From: Parvularculaceae bacterium
Lineage (GTDB): Bacteria; Pseudomonadota; Alphaproteobacteria; Caulobacterales; Parvularculaceae
NCBI GenBank assembly: GCA_027080545.1
Contig: JALWRV010000351.1
Span: 1-13,211 of the forward strand
Length of the DNA stretch: 13,211 nt
Direction of reading: 5' to 3'
A program made the translations under genes and the position numbers. This document shows, piece after piece, positions 7,367 through 13,211 of this stretch (positions are counted from its first letter, which is position 1; each line of letters begins with the position of its first letter). The notes below the pieces were generated by a model. That model was not told the DNA's origin. It did no database searches and saw only the letters and a list, made by a program, of their open reading frames with translations.

Positions 7367-7744
7367 TCATTCGATTGCTTTGGCGATGGCGCCTAACAGG
7401 TCCTCGTCGGAAAAAGGTTTATACAAGACGGTTACAGCCCCGCACGCATCCGCTCGCGCGGTTACGGCTTCTAGTGTGCGCCCCGGTCCACCGCCAGAAA
7501 TAACAATGAGCGGCAGGTTGGTTTTTTCTGACCCATCCTCATTGCGTTGAAACAGGCTCAGCCCATCTTCCCCCGATAGCCAGACATCCACAATAGCGGC
7601 GTCAAAATGATTATCCTGATGTATAGAATGGGTTGCTTGTTCAAGGTTCGATACATGAGTTGCTTGATGATTATTATTTTCGAGAACAAATATAATCGAT
7701 TCCGCCACAGCCGGATCATCCTCGATTAACAGCAAGTTTGCCAT
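7367..7744 (-). CDS. Single-domain response regulator (CheY-like receiver only)
   Basis: The protein is 125 residues and consists only of a receiver domain. The acidic pocket is IEDDP (Glu8 to Asp10), and the phosphoacceptor is Asp53 in IVDVWLSGEDG. The switch Ser83 is in VISGG, and the conserved Lys109 is in YKPF. There is no DNA-binding or enzymatic output domain, so it must act by protein contact or as a step in a phosphorelay. Its ATG lies inside the 3' end of the histidine kinase gene (29-base overlap) and has a strong Shine-Dalgarno (GGAGG) six bases upstream. This supports co-expression with, and phosphorylation by, that kinase. It converges on gor with only 25 bases between the stop codons. 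Confidence 0.9.
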   Translation of the reverse strand: MANLLLIEDDPAVAESIIFVLENNNHQATHVSNLEQATHSIHQDNHFDAAIVDVWLSGEDGLSLFQRNEDGSEKTNLPLIVISGGGPGRTLEAVTARADACGAVTVLYKPFSDEDLLGAIAKAIE

Positions 7745-9383
7745 CTAGTTCCTCCATTACTCCATTTTCCAGTGCTTTCGAAATTTTCGGTAACCACACT
7801 GTGAACGATGCCCCGTCGCCCAATTCACTTTTGATATTGATCTGCCCATCCCATGACGCAATCAGATTGCGCACAAAGGCTAAGCCTAGACCCGTACCCA
7901 TATTATCTTTCTTGGTGGTGAAGAAAGTATCGAAAATTTGCTCTTGCACATCCTGATCCATGCCAATGCCTTCATCGCGCACACGAATAAAAATGTATGG
8001 GCAAGGAATGGCAAAGGGTTCATCAGGTGGGCTTTCAGCTTCTTCGGCCTCACCAATTTCAAGATAGATCGCGCCGCCCTGTTCAGTTGCGTCCAGAGCA
8101 TTGTTGATCAGGTTTAGCAGCACCTGTCTCAAACCTGTTTTTGAGGCGCGTACAAAAACAGATTTTTCGGGAAGGGTCGAGCGAATAGGATCGCGACCCC
8201 GGTTAAGATCATTGATTAACTCCAACAAATCCCGTGCTAGCGCGACAATATCGACGTTATCTACGGGCTCAGAATAAGGTTTGGTCATGTCTTTGGTTTT
8301 GTGCAGCAATTCCCCGGCGGCGAGAATCGCTTGATTGATTTGACGTAGATAGGTTTGGCGCTTTTCAATATCTGGATTTTCGACCAATGCGCGCGCATAG
8401 ACGCCGACCGGATGGATGATATTACTCACCTCATGGGCAAGACCGGCAGCAAAACGGTTCATGGCCTCTATTTTTTGCAATTCAATCAGCTTGTCGGCAA
8501 AGGCTTGGCGTTCTTGCTGCAACCGCACCTTATCGGTCATCTCCACAGATACGGTCAGGACACGATCTATATATCCCTCACTATCAACGAGCGGTGTGAT
8601 GTAATAAAGCCAATGGGTATCTTTAAAGGCCCCTTCGGTAATTTCGATTGCGGCGGCGTTAAGCGGTTGGCCACTGATGACAGCGTGAGCAAAAAGCTGT
8701 TGCACGCGTTCTGTGACCACAAAGGTCGGAATTTCCGCAGGCCTTTTCCCAAGTATTTCAGATATGGGCAGGCCTAGCCGCTCGGCAAAATTTTCAGTAA
8801 CAAACAAAAAGCGGCCATCGGGATGCTGTAGTGTAACAATCAAGGGCAAATTATTGAGTAGAAAATGCGTTAGTGCCTCCTGATTAGCCATTTGTCGACG
8901 GCTTTCAATTTGCAAGGAGCGATCTTGAATGATAAACGCCCAGCGATTGGGAGCCATATATTTCAAGGTAGCTTCAAAAAATTTTCGTCGTCTGGGGCCG
9001 ATTTTCCAACGCAGAATGCCGTGCCAATTTTTGCGGGCGCGTACCACTTGCTTCCATTCCGCCTGTCGACGCGCCTTTAGCCCGTCAGATGCAAGGTCCA
9101 GGCGAAACCAATGCTTGTTGAGCATGTTGTTTTCTTTACTCAAACAGGCCATGGAGAGAAAACTATTGCTTGTATAGATCAAGCGCCCCTCATCATCGGC
9201 AATGGCATAGCCGACATTGGAATGGTCGATGACAGAAAACAGATCGAGTACCGTTTCAGTTTTGGCTAATTCCTGCGCCCGTAACCATTTCATCATCAAT
9301 CCCAAAGAAAACCCTATGGCGAACAACGCCAACCCTAATAGGGTGGCGAGGATGAAGGCCAGTAAGAAGCTGACGTTAAGCAT
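7716..9383 (-). CDS. Membrane-anchored PAS sensor histidine kinase
   Basis: The protein is 555 residues. Residues about 5-32 form one hydrophobic membrane segment with no sizable periplasmic domain, so sensing is probably cytoplasmic or membrane-linked. Two PAS-like regions follow (about 45-155 and 170-285). The dimerisation/phosphoacceptor helix is FAAGLAHEVSN with His317, preceded by a likely coiled coil. The ATPase domain has the N box LLNLINNALDA (422-432), G1 DEGIGM (470-475), the F box FDTFFTTKK, and G2 GTGLGLAF (496-503). The HEVSN motif and GLAHE context resemble NtrB/FixL-like kinases. The ligand is unknown. The gene lies 44 bases downstream of the marR-type gene and overlaps the response regulator gene, which suggests one transcript. 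Confidence 0.92.
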   Translation of the reverse strand: MLNVSFLLAFILATLLGLALFAIGFSLGLMMKWLRAQELAKTETVLDLFSVIDHSNVGYAIADDEGRLIYTSNSFLSMACLSKENNMLNKHWFRLDLASDGLKARRQAEWKQVVRARKNWHGILRWKIGPRRRKFFEATLKYMAPNRWAFIIQDRSLQIESRRQMANQEALTHFLLNNLPLIVTLQHPDGRFLFVTENFAERLGLPISEILGKRPAEIPTFVVTERVQQLFAHAVISGQPLNAAAIEITEGAFKDTHWLYYITPLVDSEGYIDRVLTVSVEMTDKVRLQQERQAFADKLIELQKIEAMNRFAAGLAHEVSNIIHPVGVYARALVENPDIEKRQTYLRQINQAILAAGELLHKTKDMTKPYSEPVDNVDIVALARDLLELINDLNRGRDPIRSTLPEKSVFVRASKTGLRQVLLNLINNALDATEQGGAIYLEIGEAEEAESPPDEPFAIPCPYIFIRVRDEGIGMDQDVQEQIFDTFFTTKKDNMGTGLGLAFVRNLIASWDGQINIKSELGDGASFTVWLPKISKALENGVMEELDGKLAVNRG

Positions 9384-9427
9384 GAAGGTTCCCAGAAAAC
9401 GCGCCTAAGAGGTGCAATCCTTTTGAG

Positions 9428-9898
9428 CTAATCCAGCAATTTTGCGTGCACATTATCTAGGGCCGCGGCGAGGCGCTTGAGGTCTTCTTCGCACATTTCA
9501 GCCAATAGATGGGCGACCTTGCCAATAGGGTCATCTTCCAATAGCGCTACACCGGCTTCGGTCAGGGTGAAGATATTCGACCTTGCGTCGCGGGGGCTTT
9601 GGCGAACGTCAACCAGACCTCGTTTTACTAGTGATGCGGCTGTGCGAGAGGCCGGGGCGGAGGTTACGCCAAGATATTTTGCCAACCCGTTGACCGTGCG
9701 TACCTGCTCATTAGCCCGCGCGAAATAGCGCAAAGCCGACCATTGCACCGAATGTAAGGCCTCGGGCCTTCGGTCTTCATAGGCAAATCGACAGACCTGT
9801 TCGATAAGGTGTGCGACCCCGCGCGCGCGAACCAATGTGGCGTCGGTTATTTTTGAGTCTGCTACCGGTTGAATGGTTTGGCGTTGTACTAAATCCAT
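9428..9898 (-). CDS. MarR-family winged helix transcriptional regulator
   Basis: The 156-residue protein has the MarR layout: flanking dimerisation helices and a central winged helix-turn-helix at about 50-115. The sequence LHSVQWSALRYFARA leads into the domain. The recognition helix is around 78-94 (VTSAPASRTAASLVKRG), and the wing is around 97-112, with the typical arginines of RDARSNIFTLTEAG. Cys36 and Cys136 are the only cysteines. Redox control is possible in this family but is not shown here. The start ATG at 9898 has GGGAACGA shortly upstream as a modest ribosome site. A dyad just upstream of the start (9919-9938) may be its own operator. It is the first gene of a probable operon with the histidine kinase and response regulator. 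Confidence 0.88.
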   Translation of the reverse strand: MDLVQRQTIQPVADSKITDATLVRARGVAHLIEQVCRFAYEDRRPEALHSVQWSALRYFARANEQVRTVNGLAKYLGVTSAPASRTAASLVKRGLVDVRQSPRDARSNIFTLTEAGVALLEDDPIGKVAHLLAEMCEEDLKRLAAALDNVHAKLLD

Positions 9899-9918
9899 AA
9901 TCGTTCCCGTCCCTAAAC

Positions 9919-9938
9919 GCCTTCAAAGAAGAGAAGGC
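9919..9938. promoter_or_regulatory. Dyad upstream of marR, possible autoregulatory operator
   Basis: GCCTTC (9919-9924) and GAAGGC (9933-9938) are perfect inverted repeats separated by eight bases. The dyad ends 20 bases upstream of the marR-type start codon. Twenty-base dyads of this sort are usual MarR-family operators, and such regulators often repress their own gene. It lies downstream of the proposed promoter, so it would act as a roadblock or mark a closer, unrecognised promoter. The match is short. Confidence 0.35.
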
Positions 9939-10041
9939 ACACTCCATTTGCCTGCTTAACGGCATGAAACAGGGGCCGCTGTGCAGTCAGTCACGCGAAG
10001 AATCATCGAATGAGAGCAGAAGCGCTCCCCAATTTTCTTCG

Positions 10042-10084
10042 ATCCTGTTTGTTTTTGTTGTTATTTTTTCTAGGATTACAGGAT
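10042..10084. repeat. Inverted and direct ATCCTGT/AGGAT repeats near the marR promoter
   Basis: ATCCTGT (10042-10048) is the exact inverse of ACAGGAT (10078-10084), with 29 bases between them. A further AGGAT at 10072-10076 sits three bases before the second site, giving tandem half-sites AGGAT-TAC-AGGAT. The tandem sites lie next to the proposed -10 of the marR-type gene, near the expected transcription start. Between the arms the sequence is T-rich. A regulator binding site is plausible but unproven. Confidence 0.3.
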
Positions 10085-10112
10085 GTTATAAAAAAACGAT
10101 GCCCGTGGCAAA
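10085..10112 (-). promoter_or_regulatory. Possible promoter of the marR-histidine kinase-response regulator operon
   Basis: Read leftward, TTTGCC (10112-10107) and TATAAC (10090-10085) are separated by 16 bases. TATAAC is a good -10, while the -35 is partial. The start would fall near 10078, giving a leader of about 180 bases before the regulator gene. The same stretch contains a T-run after a 4-bp TGCC/GGCA stem, so on the same strand it could alternatively be read as a weak terminator. Confidence 0.3.
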
Positions 10113-10144
10113 TAAATTGTTGACTTCGTGCCCCAGTCTCCATA

Positions 10145-10173
10145 TTCAGGGCTGGTAAGCGTAATAGTATAAC
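10145..10173 (+). promoter_or_regulatory. Possible promoter of the candidate small RNA
   Basis: TATAAC at 10168-10173 is a good -10 hexamer. TTCAGG at 10145-10150, 17 bases before it, is a poor -35. Initiation would fall at about 10180, just before the first potential stem of the RNA. An alternative is TTGACT (10120-10125) with TATTCA (10143-10148), also at 17 bases. Its -35 is better and its -10 worse, and it would start transcription near 10155. Confidence 0.35.
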
Positions 10174-10179
10174 ATACCG

Positions 10180-10326
10180 TGCACCCGATTGCGGGCGGCG
10201 TAAATCGTCTGATCGTTCGGGTTTGAAGGTGTGTCGCGTATTTCATTCGCCGTCATCTCTCTCTCCCCCTTTTGTGCGGCGAGTGTTCGGGTGTCACCTG
10301 CGTATCGGGTGGCACCCATTTTATTT
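10180..10326 (+). ncRNA. Candidate trans-acting small RNA with CU-rich loop and intrinsic terminator
   Basis: This + strand region is opposite to both flanking genes and can fold as a small RNA of about 145 bases. ACCCGA (10183-10188) can pair with TCGGGT (10217-10222). CATTCGCCG (10244-10252) pairs over 9 bp with CGGCGAGTG (10277-10285). The second stem displays a 24-base loop containing CTCTCTCTCCCCC (10257-10269), which is complementary to purine-rich Shine-Dalgarno sequences. A 12-bp terminator stem with a U-rich tail follows. The wobble pairs in these stems are G.U only on the + strand and become A/C mismatches on the other. Alphaproteobacterial riboregulators with C/U-rich anti-Shine-Dalgarno loops, such as the AbcR and alpha-r14 type, are known, but I do not identify this as a member of any family. 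The 5' end is uncertain. The competing reading is a 36-codon ORF on the - strand. Confidence 0.5.
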
Positions 10327-10331
10327 CTTTT
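10289..10331 (+). terminator. Rho-independent terminator of the candidate small RNA
   Basis: GGGTGTCACCTG (10289-10300) pairs with CGGGTGGCACCC (10306-10317) to give a 12-bp stem with two G.U pairs and a five-base loop CGTAT. It is followed by ATTTTATTTCTTTT (10318-10331). Stem strength, small loop and T-rich tail all fit an intrinsic terminator for rightward transcription. Read leftward, the two wobbles become mismatches and no T-run follows, so it does not look like the terminator of mnmC, whose stop codon at 10323-10321 lies in the tail. Confidence 0.65.
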
Positions 10332-12303
10332 GTTTTACGCGATGGCGCATCGCCCGAATGAAAAAGCGGGAGGGGTGAAGTAAATCCATTTGCGCCATAT
10401 CGATTGGCGCGCTTGTCCCTTGCATCAAACTGGCCAAATAAAAACCCAACAAGGGAGCGGTTGAAAAACCACGAGATCCTAGCCCGGTTAAAATATAAAG
10501 CCCTTGTTGATAGCGCATGAGAGGCAGGCCTCTTATGTCCCCGTGGATCAATTGTTGATAATGGTCACGAATAAAATTCCAGTCTGGGATGGGGCCGACA
10601 ATCGGGTTTTGATCCAGTGTTACCAGCCGCAACGCCGCCCGCCCGCTTTTTTCATCAATTTGAAATTGCGTTTGGGGGGGGAAGAATTTTTTGATCATGG
10701 CGAGCGTTTTTGTTGCTCGGTCTGGTGACCATTGTGGCCGTGCATCGGATAGGCAGGGTTGGTAGCCGGCCCCGATCAGTTTCACCCCGTCCCAATCGGC
10801 CATATAGGCCCCGCCAATGAGGGCTTGCTTCAGGTCTGGCCCTTCGGAGAGGCAATCCACTTGCCCTATGGATAGGGTGCATCCTGTGGCTATTTCTTGC
10901 GGTAAAAGAGACCAATTGGCACCACTGGCAATAACAACCTGGTCATAGAGGTTTTGAGATTGGGCTGTCACCACTTGCCATTGATGGTTTTCGGCCTGTT
11001 GATAGGGGCCAATGCGCTGCACTTTTTCCCGCCTTTGTTTAACCCCGTTCAGTAAGGCTTGGATCAGCACTTTTGGGCGAAGGGTGCCGCCCTTTAGAAA
11101 ACGCAAATGGGCAAAATCGGGCGATGTTTCTAAAGCGCCCCCAACCAGATGAGTGTCAGGAAGAGGTTGAGCGCGGAGTATTTTTTCAAAACGTTGATGA
11201 ATACGCTCATCTTTGGCCACATGTAGCCCCCCGCGATGATCGAGAAGGCGTTCTCCACTATCGCTCTCAAGCTGCTGGATCAGGCGCAAGGCATAAAGCC
11301 ATGACAGGCGATAAAATTGTGCTGTGGGAGAATCGTCTGCATCGAGCCGGGGCAAGAGTAACGCCAGCCGATTGCCTGAACCACCATGGGCAGGTCCGTC
11401 ACGATCATAGACGGTTAGGTCAATATGGTAGTGCTGATTAAGAAGGCGCAAATGAAAGGCAAGACTGGCCCCAGCAATGCCCGCGCCGATAATGGCAATG
11501 CGTTTCTTGGGTTGCGGCGAGGGATGGTGATGGGCCATCGCGGTCCACGCTTTGGCGGCGGTGGGTTGGGTCGGGGATTCGGTAAAATGTCCAGCGAGCA
11601 TGTGTTTTTTGCGTCCAAAGCCCTTTTGTCGGTTCCAGCTAAAGCTGGCCTTGGACAGGTTTTCTCGCACTTGGCTGGCTGCGGAAAAAGTTGCAAAGCT
11701 GGTCTTGTCATGGCTGAGGCGCGCGGCCGCTTTGAACAGGTCGAGGGACCACATGGCAGGATTTTTTTTGGGCGAGAAGCCGTCAAAAAACCATGCATCC
11801 ATCGGCTCTGACCAATTTTCCAAAGCCGCTTCTGCCGGTTGGAAATATAGATAGAGGCGCACATCCGGCGCGAGAACAATAGGGTGTAGGCCCGGGCTAA
11901 TCGGTGGATAGGCATGGGCGAGTTTTTCAGCCAGACACGCAAGGTGGGGCCATTGGGTCGCTATATTGTGGGCGTTTTTGCGAAAATCCTGTTCGCTTAA
12001 AGGGAAACCTTCCAGCGCATGGAAAGTGAGCGTAGCGGTGTCGGGCTTTTTGTTTGCCCGTTGGCGACGCCATAAATCATAAGTGGCAAGAAAGTTCAGG
12101 CCGCACCCAAAGCCAATTTCGCCAATATTAAAATGATCTTTAGATAGTGCCGCAAAACGGGCAGGCAAATCATTGGCCGCGAGGAACACATGTTCGGTTT
12201 CTGCCAAGCCATCTTCGCGAGAGAAATAAATATCGTCAAAATTTTTATTTTGCGGCCCGGCCCCATCGGTAAAAATGATTGAGGCGGGTTTGATCAAAGC
12301 CAT
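10321..12303 (-). CDS. mnmC: Bifunctional tRNA 5-methylaminomethyl-2-thiouridine synthesis protein MnmC
   Basis: MnmC finishes the modification of wobble uridine 34 in certain tRNAs. Its oxidoreductase domain removes the carboxymethyl group from cmnm5(s2)U, and its methyltransferase domain methylates the product to mnm5(s2)U. The N-terminal domain (about 1-245) has the SAM-binding GEIGFGCGLNFL (61-72) and the DAWFFDGFSPKKNPAMW stretch (169-185) typical of this methyltransferase. The C-terminal domain has the FAD motif IAIIGAGIAGASLAFHL with GAGIAG at 273-278, then GGSGNRLALLLPRL, and ends with LTGLGSRGFSTAPLLG. The length, 660 residues, is normal for the fused form. The ATG directly follows the stop of the upstream transglycosylase gene (TAAATG), so the two are translationally coupled. 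Eight C in a row occur in its coding strand at 10681-10674. Confidence 0.95.
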   Translation of the reverse strand: MALIKPASIIFTDGAGPQNKNFDDIYFSREDGLAETEHVFLAANDLPARFAALSKDHFNIGEIGFGCGLNFLATYDLWRRQRANKKPDTATLTFHALEGFPLSEQDFRKNAHNIATQWPHLACLAEKLAHAYPPISPGLHPIVLAPDVRLYLYFQPAEAALENWSEPMDAWFFDGFSPKKNPAMWSLDLFKAAARLSHDKTSFATFSAASQVRENLSKASFSWNRQKGFGRKKHMLAGHFTESPTQPTAAKAWTAMAHHHPSPQPKKRIAIIGAGIAGASLAFHLRLLNQHYHIDLTVYDRDGPAHGGSGNRLALLLPRLDADDSPTAQFYRLSWLYALRLIQQLESDSGERLLDHRGGLHVAKDERIHQRFEKILRAQPLPDTHLVGGALETSPDFAHLRFLKGGTLRPKVLIQALLNGVKQRREKVQRIGPYQQAENHQWQVVTAQSQNLYDQVVIASGANWSLLPQEIATGCTLSIGQVDCLSEGPDLKQALIGGAYMADWDGVKLIGAGYQPCLSDARPQWSPDRATKTLAMIKKFFPPQTQFQIDEKSGRAALRLVTLDQNPIVGPIPDWNFIRDHYQQLIHGDIRGLPLMRYQQGLYILTGLGSRGFSTAPLLGFYLASLMQGTSAPIDMAQMDLLHPSRFFIRAMRHRVKQKK

Positions 12304-13211
12304 TTACTCAGGCTTCAATAGGGCCAATGTTGCAGCAGATGCATAGCCATCGGCGGGTAGGTTTTGGTCTTGTTGCCATTGGCGCAAAGCCGCGCGGGTG
12401 CCGGCCCCTATAATACCATCCACCGGTCCCGGCTTATAGCCTTTGTCTAACAGGGCCTGTTGTAATTGTTTGCGTTCCGCAAGGCTTAACGGGCGGTCAC
12501 CCACAGGCCAGGGCTTGGTGAGGCTTATATCGCGTCCTGCCAAACTGTCTGATAACAGGCTGATGCCCAGCGCATAGGCGGTAGAATTATTATAGCGTAA
12601 AATGGCACGGAAATTTTTTAAGATGATAAAGGCCGGGCCATTAGCCCCAGCAGGCAAGATGATGGAGGCATCGGCATTGAGATCAATATGATCTGACAAA
12701 GGGGTGCCATCGGCGTGGGTCACCCCAGCGCTTTGCCAAAAGCCGACATTTTCGCGCACCGAACGATCAGCTTTGGAAAAGTCAAAGCCCGTTGGCAAGT
12801 TTACCTCAAACCCCCAAGGCGCATTGGCGATATAGCCAGAACGGCTGAGATAGTTGGCGGTTGAGGCGAACACATCCCCCTCATTGGTCCATAGATCACG
12901 CATCCCGTCCCCATCATGGTCAATGGCATAGGTAAGAAAGGTTGTAGGAATAAATTGGGTTTGCCCCATCGCGCCGGCCCATGACCCTTTTAGTAGGTCA
13001 CGAGTGGCATAATCATTTTGCAGAATTTTCAAGGCGGCGATCAATTGGGTACGCCCGAAAGTAATACGCCGTCCTTGATAGCCGAGGGTCGCCAATGCCG
13101 ACAGCGTGTCATAATCCCCCATAATGTTACCATAGGATGATTCAAGCCCCCAGATGGCGGCGATCACTTCCGCATCGACTCCGTAAAGGGTTTCAATCTC
13201 CGCCAATAAAT
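12304..13211 (-). CDS. MltB-type lytic murein transglycosylase with peptidoglycan-binding domain, 5' end missing
   Basis: The frame is open to the right edge, so the N-terminus, including any signal peptide, lies outside the window. The first visible methionine-like start is only a TTG at 13206, inside the conserved domain, and is not a credible start. About 302 residues are visible. Numbered from that TTG, the region reads IETLYGVDAEVIAAIWGLES, with Glu22 as the expected catalytic acid. It is followed by GAMGQTQFIPTTF, DHDGDGMRDLW and NFRAILRYNNSTAYALGI, all typical of the MltB family. These enzymes cut the glycan strand, leaving 1,6-anhydro-muramic acid ends in the periplasm. Residues about 243-297 form a peptidoglycan-binding domain (LQQALLDKGYKPGPVDGIIG). 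mnmC follows with no gap. No membrane anchor is visible in the part present. Confidence 0.92.
   Translation of the reverse strand, partial: LLAEIETLYGVDAEVIAAIWGLESSYGNIMGDYDTLSALATLGYQGRRITFGRTQLIAALKILQNDYATRDLLKGSWAGAMGQTQFIPTTFLTYAIDHDGDGMRDLWTNEGDVFASTANYLSRSGYIANAPWGFEVNLPTGFDFSKADRSVRENVGFWQSAGVTHADGTPLSDHIDLNADASIILPAGANGPAFIILKNFRAILRYNNSTAYALGISLLSDSLAGRDISLTKPWPVGDRPLSLAERKQLQQALLDKGYKPGPVDGIIGAGTRAALRQWQQDQNLPADGYASAATLALLKPE

Noticed and set aside
9964..10158. Rightward ORF of 64 codons in the mnmC-marR gap
   Set aside because: No ribosome site, biased composition from T-rich DNA, and it crosses the likely marR promoter and repeats. Judged non-coding.

Overview
The window looks like alphaproteobacterial chromosome of moderate GC content. 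This rests on the gene set and on protein-level features: a bifunctional GlmU followed directly by GlmS, RpiA linked to a GTG-started unknown gene and a glutathione reductase, bifunctional MnmC, and an MltB-type transglycosylase with a C-terminal peptidoglycan-binding domain. I cannot place the organism below class level from the sequence alone. There is no insertion sequence, integrase, tRNA, rRNA or CRISPR array. This is mostly housekeeping DNA, with one regulatory block and one intergenic region of real interest.

Left part (1-1381). The first 98 bases are the start of a leftward XRE-type helix-turn-helix regulator that runs off the edge. An AT-rich divergent intergenic region follows, then a rightward gene for a 70-residue small protein. 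That gene converges, with a 4-base overlap, on a leftward HAD phosphatase of the phosphoglycolate phosphatase type (gph).

Centre (1382-7341). Five genes run rightward. glmU and glmS lie 18 bases apart and make UDP-N-acetylglucosamine from fructose-6-phosphate. After a gap of about 150 bases come rpiA, an unknown 169-residue protein and gor, which are tightly packed and probably co-transcribed. RpiA belongs to the pentose phosphate pathway, and Gor uses NADPH to keep glutathione reduced.

Right part (7367-13211, all annotated genes leftward). In transcription order the first block is a truncated mltB-type transglycosylase gene and mnmC, joined as TAAATG. After a non-coding region of about 420 bases comes a block of a MarR-family regulator, a membrane-anchored PAS histidine kinase and a stand-alone receiver-domain response regulator. 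The kinase and regulator genes overlap by 29 bases.

The most interesting feature is in the mnmC-marR intergenic region. On the + strand, opposite to both flanking genes, there is a candidate small RNA at about 10180-10326. It has a TATAAC -10 element, a 9-bp stem presenting a 24-base loop with a CU-rich tract that could pair with Shine-Dalgarno sequences, and a 12-bp stem with a U-rich tail typical of an intrinsic terminator. All the G.U wobbles in these stems are valid only in the + strand RNA. A 36-codon ORF antisense to it is the main competing explanation.
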